DNA of 19,047 nucleotides from Thermoclostridium sp036562185 (lineage in GTDB: Bacteria > Bacillota > Clostridia > DSM-8532). Position 1 is the first letter of the stretch; each line of letters starts with the position of its first letter. The stretch spans positions 1-19,047 of the forward strand of contig DATCKN010000042.1 of NCBI GenBank assembly GCA_036562185.1, written 5' to 3'. Both the position numbers and the translations under genes were made by a program. The notes beneath the pieces are model-generated. The model worked only from the letters and a program-made list of their open reading frames with translations, did no database searches and was not told the origin of the DNA. Below, one piece after another: positions 8,017 to 16,972 of the stretch.

Positions 8017-9561
8017 ATGTTGCTTCCAGCTGTTTTTTTCATATTATTTTTGGTACTTCTTTTTGCATGGCTCATAGCCGAAAAGACAACAAAACATAAA
8101 GATATAATTAATGAAAATAAAAAAGAATACATGTTTTCGATGTTTTTCCCGATTGCCTTTGCCATATTGGGGCTTTTCGGGCTTAATGAAGAAAATGCCG
8201 CTGACAGGAAAGGCATTATAAAAAAGCGAAAAGAAAAACAGGTTCAGCAATTCAGAATCCTTTACGGGGAGATGGAATATAAAAAGCATTACTGGCTGTA
8301 TCTTGCCGATATTGCTTCGGGTATTTATATAACGGTTATTTTGTCCCTGTTTCTGATGTTTGTCGTGTCTTTCCAGGAAGCAAAAAATGCTTCGGATTTT
8401 AAAACCAAGATGGAAAGGCCCGAGTATGGCCGGACCAAGACCTATAATGTAGTGGCAGAGTTTGAGAGCAAGGACGAAGTGGTGCAAAAAGATGTGGAGC
8501 TTGTAATTGAGGGAAGGCTTCCGGATGAGCAGGAAGCAAAGGCGATAATTGAAGCGGAAAAGGAACAGCTTCTGAAGTATATGCTGAATTCAAACAGCGA
8601 CCTGAAGTCAATAGTCGGCGATCTCAGGTTCCCGGCGCGAAATGAGTCGAAGGGTATAGATATCGAATGGGTAACAAGCAACCCCGTAATCATAGGCAGG
8701 GATGGGAATGTAGCCAATGCTGACCTGGAGTCGCCGGTGGAAGTTACTATTACTGCCGTTCTGAGCATCGGTGATGTTTACACTGATACAATGGAAACTA
8801 CAGTTACGGTTTTGCCGGGGCCCAAAGGTGCAGCAGCCGGTGAGGCAAATAATGGAGAAGCTAAAGTATCTTTCGCAGAACGGGTTGAAATGATAGTTGC
8901 AGAAATTAATGAGAAAATAAACGCGGATTTGTCAGATACAACAGTGCAAATACCTGAAAAGGTTGATGAAGATATTGAAATCAGCTGGTTTACAAAAGAG
9001 AAATCAAAATTGCCGTTTATTGTATTAATTGCGCTGATGTTCGGAGCGGTGCTGATATATTACTTTAACATGAAAAATAAGGAAAAGCTGGATGAGCATA
9101 AGGACAGAATAAAGATGGATTTTCCTGAAATGCTGAATAAGCTTGTTCTGCTTGTCGGTGCCGGAACCACGGTCAGCACGGCAATGGACAAAATAATCAG
9201 CGATTATAAGCTAGGCAATGAAAAACGAAGTTTGTACGAAGAGCTTATTACGCTTAACGAATCGATATATGGCGACAAGAAAATGAGCTATGAAGAAGCC
9301 TATGAGGCTTTTGCAAAGCGCTGCATGGTACCAGAGGCAATCAGGTTTGCCGCGCTGATGATCCAACACGAAAAAACCGGCAGCAGCAATCTTGTAAGTA
9401 TGCTGAAGCTTTTTTCCACCGAAGCATGGCAGGAGAGAAAACGCATAGCAGAAAGAAGGGGCAAGATGGCCGAGAACAAACTGCTGGTTCCGATTTTGCT
9501 TATGTTTTTAGCCATTCTCATCATTGTTTTAATGCCAATAACAACAATGATGCAGATATAG
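8017..9561 (+). CDS. tadC: TadC-like platform protein with a large extracytoplasmic Ig-like insertion
   Basis: A 514-residue membrane protein, well above the roughly 300 residues usual for TadC. Hydrophobic helices are at about 1-21, 38-56 and 92-119; a hydrophilic stretch spans 121-330; a further helix is at 332-350. A T2SSF-like domain follows (FPEMLNKLVLLVGAGTTVSTAMDK, CMVPEAIRFAALM) and the last helix is at 488-510. The inserted stretch looks like atrophied bacterial Ig-like modules: IDIEWVTSNPVIIGRDGNV then VEVTITAVLSIGD, and a second half-copy at IEISWFTKEKSK before the next helix. It should lie outside the membrane, where it could touch the pilus or wall. It begins one base after tadB. 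The family call is firm for the C-terminal third; the Ig-like reading is by pattern only. Confidence 0.84.
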   Translation: MLLPAVFFILFLVLLFAWLIAEKTTKHKDIINENKKEYMFSMFFPIAFAILGLFGLNEENAADRKGIIKKRKEKQVQQFRILYGEMEYKKHYWLYLADIASGIYITVILSLFLMFVVSFQEAKNASDFKTKMERPEYGRTKTYNVVAEFESKDEVVQKDVELVIEGRLPDEQEAKAIIEAEKEQLLKYMLNSNSDLKSIVGDLRFPARNESKGIDIEWVTSNPVIIGRDGNVANADLESPVEVTITAVLSIGDVYTDTMETTVTVLPGPKGAAAGEANNGEAKVSFAERVEMIVAEINEKINADLSDTTVQIPEKVDEDIEISWFTKEKSKLPFIVLIALMFGAVLIYYFNMKNKEKLDEHKDRIKMDFPEMLNKLVLLVGAGTTVSTAMDKIISDYKLGNEKRSLYEELITLNESIYGDKKMSYEEAYEAFAKRCMVPEAIRFAALMIQHEKTGSSNLVSMLKLFSTEAWQERKRIAERRGKMAENKLLVPILLMFLAILIIVLMPITTMMQI

Positions 9562-9591
9562 AATAATTCATTTTTTAAGGGGGATTTTAAT

Positions 9592-9789
9592 ATGACAACA
9601 TTATTCAAAAAATTCTGGAAAGAAGAAGACGGCGGAGCAGATCAGTTAATCATTCTGGCCATCCTTATAGTTGTGGGTATAGGGGTTGCCCTTCTGTTCG
9701 GAGACAAAATCAAGGCTATGGTCAGCGGTTTATTAAGTGATGCCGAAGGAAAGACAAACCAAATCAAAGTTGATAACTATAGCAATTAA
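9592..9789 (+). CDS. Flp-like major pilin candidate
   Basis: A 65-residue protein with a basic/acidic leader (MTTLFKKFWKEEDGG), a single hydrophobic helix (residues 19-37, LIILAILIVVGIGVALLFG), and a short hydrophilic tail. This is the layout of Flp/Flp1-like type IVb prepilins, which the A24 peptidase cleaves after a glycine; here the likely site is G14 or G15. The glutamate usually found about five residues after cleavage is absent, with Q18 nearest. Position after tadC and before TadE-like genes supports the pilin role. A very good ribosome binding site (AAGGGGG, 9577-9583) lies eight bases before the ATG, consistent with high expression. Confidence 0.82.
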   Translation: MTTLFKKFWKEEDGGADQLIILAILIVVGIGVALLFGDKIKAMVSGLLSDAEGKTNQIKVDNYSN

Positions 9790-9793
9790 AGCC

Positions 9794-10372
9794 ATGAAGA
9801 ATGAAAAAGGAAGTATAACAATTGAGGCAGCCATCATATACCCCATTATATTTTTAGTCCTGATGACACTGATATATTTTATGATGGGGCTGTATCGCCA
9901 GGTCAGTGCGCTCGCTGTTGCAGACCTTTCTGTCGAAGAGGCAAAGGTATTGGCCAAAGAAGGGGACAAGCTATATGGTGGGCTGTCCCGGAAAAACATT
10001 AAAAACCAGTTAAAAACCAAAGGCGAAAAAGATGCCCCCCTGTTGCTTATCGGGGGTTATCTTGATGACGCCAATGTTACTGTTGAGAGAAACCTGTTCT
10101 TTCAGAAGATAAGAGTTACTGTCTCAAAATCATACCCGACGGGTGTTGACTTTATAGACAGCATGCTGGGGGAGCCAGGAAAGGGTTTTACTGTAGATGT
10201 GGAGTCCGGAAGCAAAATCATGGATCAGGCCGAATTCATAAGGAATGTGGACATGATGTCGGATTTTGCAGGCAGAATCCCGGCAGTGGCCAAATTTAAG
10301 CAATCATATAATAAGAAACTGGATGAAATCAGTAATAAAATTAAGGATTATTTCAAAACAGATGAAAATTAA
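9794..10372 (+). CDS. TadE-like pseudopilin
   Basis: A 192-residue protein starting MKNEKGSITIEAAIIYPIIF, the hallmark of TadE-like pseudopilins: a short charged leader, a glycine cleavage site, a glutamate five residues later, and a single hydrophobic helix (about 10-32). The rest is a hydrophilic domain of about 155 residues expected outside the membrane. TadE-like proteins are minor components of the Tad pilus. The frame is open back to an ATG at 9737, but that would overlap the pilin gene by 53 bp and put 19 unrelated residues before the leader. The ATG at 9794, four bases after the pilin stop, is therefore preferred. No clear ribosome binding site is seen there, so coupling to the pilin gene is likely. 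Confidence 0.84.
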   Translation: MKNEKGSITIEAAIIYPIIFLVLMTLIYFMMGLYRQVSALAVADLSVEEAKVLAKEGDKLYGGLSRKNIKNQLKTKGEKDAPLLLIGGYLDDANVTVERNLFFQKIRVTVSKSYPTGVDFIDSMLGEPGKGFTVDVESGSKIMDQAEFIRNVDMMSDFAGRIPAVAKFKQSYNKKLDEISNKIKDYFKTDEN

Positions 10373-10410
10373 AGATAACCTGATTGAATAGTTTTGGGAG
10401 AGACGAAAAC

Positions 10411-13400
10411 GTGAAAAGCGAACAAGGTTCAGTTACAATAATGTTGTGTATATTGTTTCTTGCTTTTATTATGCTGGCAGGGGTTTTCATTGACGGCGCG
10501 CGGTTCCTCATTGCAGAAGTGCAGGTAAAGCGCGCCGCCCAAACTGCCATAAATTCTGTTTTGGCCGAGTACGATGTCGCTCTTAAGGACAAGTACGGTT
10601 TATTTGGCTTTGAAGCTTCGGATAAAACAGTGGTTAACAAAAAAATAAAAAAATATATGGAACGTTATCTGGATCCTTTGGCAGATATGGACGAAGATGG
10701 CTCCAAACCTGAGATGTACAGGTTATGGAAGTACGAGCTTCCTGAAACTATTTACTCAGGAAATACCGGTAATTCTCTTGTTAACAGGAGCATTTTTGAG
10801 CGCCAGGTGCTTGAATATATGAAGTACCGAGCGCCTGTTCAGACCGTTGAAGCATTTTTGAACAAGCTTGGCGTGGTCTTTAAGGCAAAGGAATCAGCTG
10901 AGCTTGCAAAAGAAAGAAACAAGGTGGAAAAACAGCTGGAAAAACTGGACAATTCCCTGGCTGAGATAATTAAACTCACCGATGGCTGGTATTTTGACAA
11001 AAAGAATAACTTCCGGACGGCAGATGGGTATTTTGTAAAAAGGCTCAGAAGTGAAAAAACTGAATATTATTACACCGATAAGAGACTGGAGTCCGACCAG
11101 ATACAAAGAATTTTCGGACTGCTCGAAAATGACACTGTTAAAAATTTCGAGGATTCCAGGGATACGCTTAATATTTACTATAATACCAGTATCCGGCTGT
11201 TTTTGCTGAAACTGTACAAGCAATACATTGTCAATGAAGTGAATAAATGCTTATCTGATTTGAAGCAACTGGCTTACAAAACCATTGATGCTGAAATCAG
11301 CGAATTGGAGCAGGAAAGGATAAGCCTGGAAGAGGATATTGAGTTAAGCGATGAGCGTATTAGTGAGCTTGAGAGCATGTTAAGCGCTGCAGAAAGCGGC
11401 TCGGATGAATATAAACGGATCATTGGAGAACTCCAAAGCGAAAAATCAAACAGGAGCAGTTTGAAATCTGCGCTGAGCGACTTAAATAGTGAAATTACCG
11501 GATGGGAAAACACAAAGACCGCCATTGGGAAATGTTCGGCAGAGGAATTTCTTGAGAAGAAATATATAGATTATGTTAAGGCTTCAAATCCGGGCAGTGA
11601 AACCGATCAAGCTATAAAATGTATCGAGTTTTACAATGACAATAATATTAATGAACTCATACCCACACTTGAAGAAAGCATGACGGAATTGAAAAAAGCC
11701 TTTTCCGGTTATACTGAAAAAGCGAAAAAATCAATTACAGAATACAGAAAGGTTTGTAATGATGCGCTTGAGAAATTAAGGGATTTTGAGAATCAAACAA
11801 AGACTGCCGCCGAAATGGTTGATAATTATAACCAGAAGGCGGATGAAAAGAAAGACAATCTTCTGCCGGGGGATTATGACAGCGCAAAAGAGTTTGTTGA
11901 AGAGACCAAATCCCTTCTGGCAATCGGAACCACCGATGTTATAGAGCAAAGCAATAAAAATGCCGAAGAAAACGGTGCAATCGCTCTATTGGAGAAGAAT
12001 GTCGAGTTGCTCGATGTATGTTTGAAGCTTTTTGAGAGAGCAGAATATAATTTCAGAACATGTGAAGATTTATTGAATAAAGCTCAAAGTGTGAAGCTTA
12101 AAGGAAATTTTAATGACTTAAAGAATAAATACAAAGATATATGGTACATCAGAATTGAAGATACAGATACATATGAATCTTTCCTGGACTATATTGAGCC
12201 GCCAGATGAAATAAAAAGTACTTTTATGCTGGCTTTTGGGAAATATAGTGAATGGAAAGGTATCTGTGAAAATTTAATAAACGAATACAGGACCGACATC
12301 AAGCTGAATGCGGATTACAAAGCATTTCGCATAAACGAAACTCCGTTAAGCCAGCCAAACCAGGCGGGAAATGAAGCTTCGAAAAATGCAGCAGAAGAAA
12401 AGGATGAAGCAAAGGAAGCAGCTAAGGAAGAGAAAGAAGAATTAAAAGAAGAACTTGAAAATGAGAGTTCAAAAAAAGAGCTTAAAGATGGAGTGATTGA
12501 AACCCTGCCGTCAAAGCAGGTCAATAAAAACGATGCAACAGAGGATTACGATGTTGATCCCGATGACGGGATAAATATGCTGGATAAGGGTTTCAGCGTA
12601 TTCGACGGTCTGGTTGATGTGCTGACTGACATAAGGGATACAATTTACTTTAACGAGTACATAATCAACATGTTCAGAACTGCTATGGACGGCAAACTTG
12701 AAACTCCACGGAAGGATTTAAGATACAGGGACATTGTATATAATGAAAAATCCCTTCTGGATTATGAAGTGGAATATATCCTTTACGGGAAAAGCAGTGA
12801 CAACAAGAATTTCATAACCTGTGTAACTGTTATATTTACCATCCGTACCGTAATGAACTTTATACATTTGTACGTAGAACCGCAGAAAAAGGCAGTTATC
12901 AAATCACTGGCCGCAGCTGCTGCGGGGTGGTGGACCGGCGGGCTGGGAATCCCTGTATTTCAGGCCATTATATCCGGGGTTTGGGCCATGGCCGAATCCT
13001 GCGTTGATGTAAGGAAGCTTTTGTCAGGCGAGGAAGTTGCCTTTTTTAAAGGTAAATATGACTGGTATACCTGGAAGGACGGCCTGATTAAAGAGTCAAT
13101 CAACCTGGCGACGAAAGGGATAGAGCACGTAGCTTCAAAAGTAACTGAAAAAATAAGCGAGGGATTCTCCGAACTGAAGGATTTTATCAAGGAGAAAAGC
13201 GATAAATTGTCCGAAGACGGCATCAAATTAATAACTGATAAATTAAATGCCTTGGACAACCAGTTAAACAGTTATATTGACAATGCCGAACAGGAATTTG
13301 AATCGGCAATATATAAAGCCATGGATAGAAGCCTTAATTCGTTTGAAGCTGATTTAAGCTTCCTGAAAGGTTACGGCCCTGTTGGCGAGGAAATAGGGAA

Positions 13401-14070
13401 AGAACTGGAGAATTATGTAAAAGAATATTTAAAAGAAAAGGGAATTCAAAAGGGCGATATGAAATTTACATATGAGGACATAAAATCATGTGTTGATGAT
13501 TTTATGTCGCTTGAAAAGGTTAAAAACAAAAAAACCGAATATGTCAATAACATTACAAGTAAAGTGGAAGACGGGATAAACAAATATAAAGAGGAGTTTC
13601 AGAAAACAATAACCACAACTTTGGATGAGCTTGAAGAGGAAGGAAAGGAAGTTACCGAAGACTTGAAAAACGCCGCGGTTGAATCCATCACAAGCAAGCT
13701 TGATGAGATCCAGAACAGTAAGGAGTTCCAAAGCTCATTTAATATTCGCGGCAGTTTATCGGATGATTCACCGGACAGTGCATTTGTTTCCTCTGTCAGG
13801 TTCTCCTACCTGGATTACCTGAGGCTGTTTTTACTTCTTAAAGATAAGGATACAAAAATAGCAAGAACACAGGATATGGTGCAAATCAGCATGATGGCTG
13901 AGAATGAGAATTTCAGGCTGTCATCGTACCAGACTGCGATAAAGCTTGATTCAAATGCAAAAGTTAATATTATGTTCCTGAATCTGCCGTTTATGCCCGA
14001 TATAGCAAAAAGCATCGGGGAAGACGGGAGGTTATATAAACTTGAGTTTGTATCACAGGGATCATATTAA
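10411..14070 (+). CDS. DUF5702-like giant Tad-locus surface protein
   Basis: A 1219-residue protein with a pilin-like N terminus: MKSEQGSVTIML, a hydrophobic helix, and then IDGARFLIAEVQVKRAAQTA. This and the closing block (SYLDYLRLFLLLKD, then RTQDMVQISM) match what I know of DUF5702 proteins in Tad loci of Clostridia. In between are long helical stretches, including a coiled coil (bases 11281-11520), a lysine/glutamate-rich linker (12361-12490), and two hydrophobic segments (12815-13020). After these come YDWYTWKDG and further helices. The start is GTG at 10411, with GGGAGAG (10396-10402) eight bases upstream; the in-frame TTG at 10384 lacks this. The glutamate of the pilin motif is replaced (VTIML). 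Function is unknown; a large TadG-like surface or pilus-base component is my inference. Confidence 0.8.
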   Translation: MKSEQGSVTIMLCILFLAFIMLAGVFIDGARFLIAEVQVKRAAQTAINSVLAEYDVALKDKYGLFGFEASDKTVVNKKIKKYMERYLDPLADMDEDGSKPEMYRLWKYELPETIYSGNTGNSLVNRSIFERQVLEYMKYRAPVQTVEAFLNKLGVVFKAKESAELAKERNKVEKQLEKLDNSLAEIIKLTDGWYFDKKNNFRTADGYFVKRLRSEKTEYYYTDKRLESDQIQRIFGLLENDTVKNFEDSRDTLNIYYNTSIRLFLLKLYKQYIVNEVNKCLSDLKQLAYKTIDAEISELEQERISLEEDIELSDERISELESMLSAAESGSDEYKRIIGELQSEKSNRSSLKSALSDLNSEITGWENTKTAIGKCSAEEFLEKKYIDYVKASNPGSETDQAIKCIEFYNDNNINELIPTLEESMTELKKAFSGYTEKAKKSITEYRKVCNDALEKLRDFENQTKTAAEMVDNYNQKADEKKDNLLPGDYDSAKEFVEETKSLLAIGTTDVIEQSNKNAEENGAIALLEKNVELLDVCLKLFERAEYNFRTCEDLLNKAQSVKLKGNFNDLKNKYKDIWYIRIEDTDTYESFLDYIEPPDEIKSTFMLAFGKYSEWKGICENLINEYRTDIKLNADYKAFRINETPLSQPNQAGNEASKNAAEEKDEAKEAAKEEKEELKEELENESSKKELKDGVIETLPSKQVNKNDATEDYDVDPDDGINMLDKGFSVFDGLVDVLTDIRDTIYFNEYIINMFRTAMDGKLETPRKDLRYRDIVYNEKSLLDYEVEYILYGKSSDNKNFITCVTVIFTIRTVMNFIHLYVEPQKKAVIKSLAAAAAGWWTGGLGIPVFQAIISGVWAMAESCVDVRKLLSGEEVAFFKGKYDWYTWKDGLIKESINLATKGIEHVASKVTEKISEGFSELKDFIKEKSDKLSEDGIKLITDKLNALDNQLNSYIDNAEQEFESAIYKAMDRSLNSFEADLSFLKGYGPVGEEIGKELENYVKEYLKEKGIQKGDMKFTYEDIKSCVDDFMSLEKVKNKKTEYVNNITSKVEDGINKYKEEFQKTITTTLDELEEEGKEVTEDLKNAAVESITSKLDEIQNSKEFQSSFNIRGSLSDDSPDSAFVSSVRFSYLDYLRLFLLLKDKDTKIARTQDMVQISMMAENENFRLSSYQTAIKLDSNAKVNIMFLNLPFMPDIAKSIGEDGRLYKLEFVSQGSY

Positions 14071-14080
14071 GGGGATTGCT

Positions 14081-14920
14081 ATGATAAAGGACAGACGAGG
14101 GAGTATCACAGTAGAAGCAGCGGTGGCATTGCCTATTTTCGTATTTTGCATCGTTACAATGGCATTTTTTATTAAAATCGTTTTCATACACGAAAAAGTA
14201 CAGTTTGCATTGACAGATGCAGCCAATGAACTGGCACTGTACAGTTATGTTTATGATAAAACCGGGCTTCTTGGCGTGGTGAATGATGCAAAAAATGCAA
14301 CTGAGGAGGCAAAGAAAGCTGCTGAAGAGAATTTTTCAAATATCACCGATTCGGCAAAAAGCATTAAGGAACAGGTGGAGAATGTTTTGCTGGAATTTCA
14401 GAATATAGAGAATGCAGTAAAAAACACCACAGCGGTTGACGTGGATATTGACGGTAATACGGGCGGTTATACCGACATATTCAGCAAAATATCCGATGCG
14501 ATAACAAAAGTATCCGAAAGCAGGAAGAATATAGAAGAAAGCGTAAAATCAGCTTACAGTTCCGTGGAAACTGTTATAAACTCATTTAACAGTCTTCTGG
14601 AGAACAGGAAAAGCATAGAGGCGCTTGCTGCGAACAAGGGTATTAAATTCGTCGAAAAAGCTTTGGGAAATGCCTCAATAAAGGCGCTGATGAAGAAACA
14701 CCTGACAAATGATGATTTGCTGAGATATCATATTGTTGACGGATATGACGGCCTTGATTTCAGCAAATCCAGTTATTTTGTCAAAGACAGTGACATAGAC
14801 ACAGATAACGTGATTGATGTTATTGTGAGCTACAAGATTAAGATTCCCGTGCCGGTTAAAATAATAGATGAAATACCAGTAGTGCAAAGGGTAACGGTAC
14901 GAGCCTGGACCGGCAAGTAG
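14081..14920 (+). CDS. TadE-like pseudopilin, second copy
   Basis: A 279-residue protein beginning MIKDRRGSITVEAAVALPIF, again the charged leader, glycine site, glutamate and hydrophobic helix (about 10-30) of TadE-like proteins. A helical, probably coiled-coil segment (about 65-210) and a C-terminal beta-like region (IVSYKIKIPVPVKIIDEIPV) follow. It shares only the leader region with the TadE-like protein at 9794-10372, so the two are not recent duplicates. The ATG at 14081 follows AAGGGG (14069-14074), six bases upstream and partly inside the previous stop region; an upstream ATG at 14042 would overlap the large gene. It probably works as a minor pilin next to the giant DUF5702-like protein. 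Confidence 0.84.
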   Translation: MIKDRRGSITVEAAVALPIFVFCIVTMAFFIKIVFIHEKVQFALTDAANELALYSYVYDKTGLLGVVNDAKNATEEAKKAAEENFSNITDSAKSIKEQVENVLLEFQNIENAVKNTTAVDVDIDGNTGGYTDIFSKISDAITKVSESRKNIEESVKSAYSSVETVINSFNSLLENRKSIEALAANKGIKFVEKALGNASIKALMKKHLTNDDLLRYHIVDGYDGLDFSKSSYFVKDSDIDTDNVIDVIVSYKIKIPVPVKIIDEIPVVQRVTVRAWTGK

Positions 14921-14921
14921 A

Positions 14922-15530
14922 ATGGACGGAGTAAAGATCAGGATGATGAAATACATAACAGGAATTTTAATATCCGTATTAGCCGTTTTATACTGTACCG
15001 GACTGGACGGTATAAAAGAAAAAATAAAAAAGCCCGGCCTGTGGATTTTTACTTGCTGTATGCCGGCCGTGGCAATACTGACGGCGTATTTTTACGAACA
15101 GCCGGGTAATTTCCTGGTTTTCTGTGTAACGCTGATATTTCTTGGCATTTGTGTTTATATAGACATTGAGACCGGTATGATACCAAATGCTCTGGTATTG
15201 TTTTTCCTGATATCCGGGATATTGACCGTTCCTTTTAATCCTTCGGTATCATGGAAGGAAGCAGGTATTGGCTTTGCAGCAACGGCAGCAGTTTTCGGTG
15301 CCATATCCTTTCTCAGCAAAGGCGCGCTGGGCATGGGCGATGTAAAACTTATGAGTGTGCTTGCTTTAGTTATTGGATGGAAAATGTTCCTTACAACCTT
15401 GATGATTGCGATAGTCGCCAGCGCGGTAACAGGCATTTTCCTGCTGACGGCAAGAAAGAAAAAGCGGGATGCAAGAATCCCTTTTTCACCGTTTATCCTT
15501 ATAGGAGCAGTAATATGCATATTGTTATAA
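14922..15530 (+). CDS. Prepilin peptidase, A24 family, second copy
   Basis: A 202-residue membrane aspartic protease with about six hydrophobic segments. The catalytic aspartates are D81 in VYIDIETGMIPNAL and D140 in GALGMGDVKLMS; IPFSPFILIGA near the C terminus is also typical of PilD/GspO-type peptidases. No cysteine-rich N-terminal methyltransferase domain is present. The motifs are closer to PilD than those of the TadV-like peptidase at 4112-4645. The start is uncertain: the ATG at 14922 has little ribosome binding site, while ATGs at 14943 and 14946 have GGAG (14928-14931) 11 to 14 bases upstream; the catalytic core is unaffected. It follows the second TadE-like gene by one base. Confidence 0.9.
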   Translation: MDGVKIRMMKYITGILISVLAVLYCTGLDGIKEKIKKPGLWIFTCCMPAVAILTAYFYEQPGNFLVFCVTLIFLGICVYIDIETGMIPNALVLFFLISGILTVPFNPSVSWKEAGIGFAATAAVFGAISFLSKGALGMGDVKLMSVLALVIGWKMFLTTLMIAIVASAVTGIFLLTARKKKRDARIPFSPFILIGAVICILL

Positions 15531-15548
15531 ATAAAAGCAGGAGGAGTA

Positions 15549-16958
15549 ATGGTTATGCAGCTTAACAAGTATTACGAGAATGACGGACTGAACCGCTGTC
15601 TTTATATCCGGCTGAATGCAGATCAATCGATCAATGCTTACCAGATGAGAGTCCTTGAAAACATGAACCCCGATTTTACATTGCCTGCAACGGTTATTTC
15701 AAAAGGCGATGAACGGTTGGTTTGCTACACTGTCAACACAAGGCTGGATCTGGAAAAAACACTGGATGCTACGGGAAACCTTTCACGGAACCAGTTTGAA
15801 ACCCTGATGAACAACATTCTTGAAATTTTCCTGTCAAATAAAAGGCAACAGTTAAAACCCGAATATTTTATAGTGCATCCGGAATATATCTTCTTCAGGA
15901 AAAATTCGGGTGATTTCAAACCGCAGCTTGTTTACCTTCCGCTGGAAGACATGGAGAATAACTTGCTGGATCAGTTTAAGGCACTGATTCGTTATCTTAT
16001 TCCATTGAAAGTAAATTACTCGGAGGATGAAATGTTTTACCGGGAAGTGCTTGCAGCTGTGAGCAGCGATACATTCACGCTGAACGAACTTAAAGAGATA
16101 CTGGACAAGCCTTCCGGCAAAGCAGGTCCGAAAGAAGACAACAGCCGGGACATTGTGGTAAGCCGCGCTTCAGATGAATCCAAAAAGCAGAATAAGCAGG
16201 GAAACGCTGCGCCGGCAAAGGAAAAAATACAGCAGAAAAGTGCAAAGCCCGAAAGCTCCAATACCGGTGAAAAGAAAGCCGTAAAGGAAGAATCAAAAAC
16301 TGATAATGTAACAGCAGGTTTGCCGTCAGGAAAAAGAACACTGGTTATTGCGCTATTACAGGTATTGTTTGTGCTTGTTTCAATAATGCTTGCCATAATC
16401 ATAAATATTACCGAGCCAAAAATGATTATTGGCTTTATACTAATCATGATTACATTGGACTTCCTTTCGGTGTATATGGTTATGAAAAAAATGCCGGCGA
16501 AAAAAGAGGTTGCTGCCGTTACTGCTGAAAAGAAAAGTGCTAAACAGAAGGAAGAAGAAAAACCTGTTTACAAGGAACCGCCTGTTTCAGCACCGACAGA
16601 TGATAAAACAGAAGTCCTGTTCCCGCCTGTAAAAGAGGATGCAGCCGACAAGACAGAAGTATTGATTAGCAGGGCAAAACTGATAAGGTTAAAGGATGAT
16701 GTGCCCTTTACACTTGCTGCGGGCGGGAAAACAAAGGTTGGCAGGACAGGCGGAAATGATATAGTAATTGACAAGAAAACAGTAAGCGGCTCTCATGCAG
16801 AGATAGAGTGCATTAATAACGAATATTACATAAAGGATCTTAACTCTAAAAACGGCACGTTGCTCAACGGTAAAAAACTGACGGCAGAAGAACTGTATCC
16901 TATTGAGGATGGCGCGATTATCACCTTTGCAGATGAAGATTACAAGTTTCAAAAATAA
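15549..16958 (+). CDS. Membrane-anchored DUF6382-like / FHA domain protein
   Basis: A 469-residue protein. Residues 1-185 resemble the DUF6382 domain found in FHA proteins of Bacillota (PEYFIVHPEYIFFRKN, VYLPLEDM). A lysine-rich linker leads to two transmembrane helices (about 263-287 and 291-312). A second linker with two DKTEVL repeats (residues 352-357 and 367-372) precedes an FHA domain (378-469) with G398/R399, S413, H416 and DLNSKNGTLLNG. With a hairpin of two helices both soluble parts should face the cytoplasm. FHA domains bind phosphothreonine, and the repeats place a threonine with leucine at +3 beside the domain. AGGAGG at 15539-15544 serves either the ATG at 15549 or, at better spacing, 15555. 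It is followed by a PP2C phosphatase. DUF6382 is named from memory of the family. Confidence 0.84.
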   Translation: MVMQLNKYYENDGLNRCLYIRLNADQSINAYQMRVLENMNPDFTLPATVISKGDERLVCYTVNTRLDLEKTLDATGNLSRNQFETLMNNILEIFLSNKRQQLKPEYFIVHPEYIFFRKNSGDFKPQLVYLPLEDMENNLLDQFKALIRYLIPLKVNYSEDEMFYREVLAAVSSDTFTLNELKEILDKPSGKAGPKEDNSRDIVVSRASDESKKQNKQGNAAPAKEKIQQKSAKPESSNTGEKKAVKEESKTDNVTAGLPSGKRTLVIALLQVLFVLVSIMLAIIINITEPKMIIGFILIMITLDFLSVYMVMKKMPAKKEVAAVTAEKKSAKQKEEEKPVYKEPPVSAPTDDKTEVLFPPVKEDAADKTEVLISRAKLIRLKDDVPFTLAAGGKTKVGRTGGNDIVIDKKTVSGSHAEIECINNEYYIKDLNSKNGTLLNGKKLTAEELYPIEDGAIITFADEDYKFQK

Positions 16959-16972
16959 ATGAAGGTATTTGT

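Noticed and set aside
9737..9793. Upstream start for the TadE-like gene, overlapping the pilin gene
   Set aside because: It would add 19 residues (MMPKERQ...) ahead of a complete pilin-type leader and overlap the pilin gene; ATG 9794 gives the family's normal N terminus.
15251..15565. Plus-strand 104-codon frame overlapping the second prepilin peptidase
   Set aside because: The peptidase frame has both catalytic motifs, while this frame gives an odd cysteine/arginine-rich sequence without a domain.
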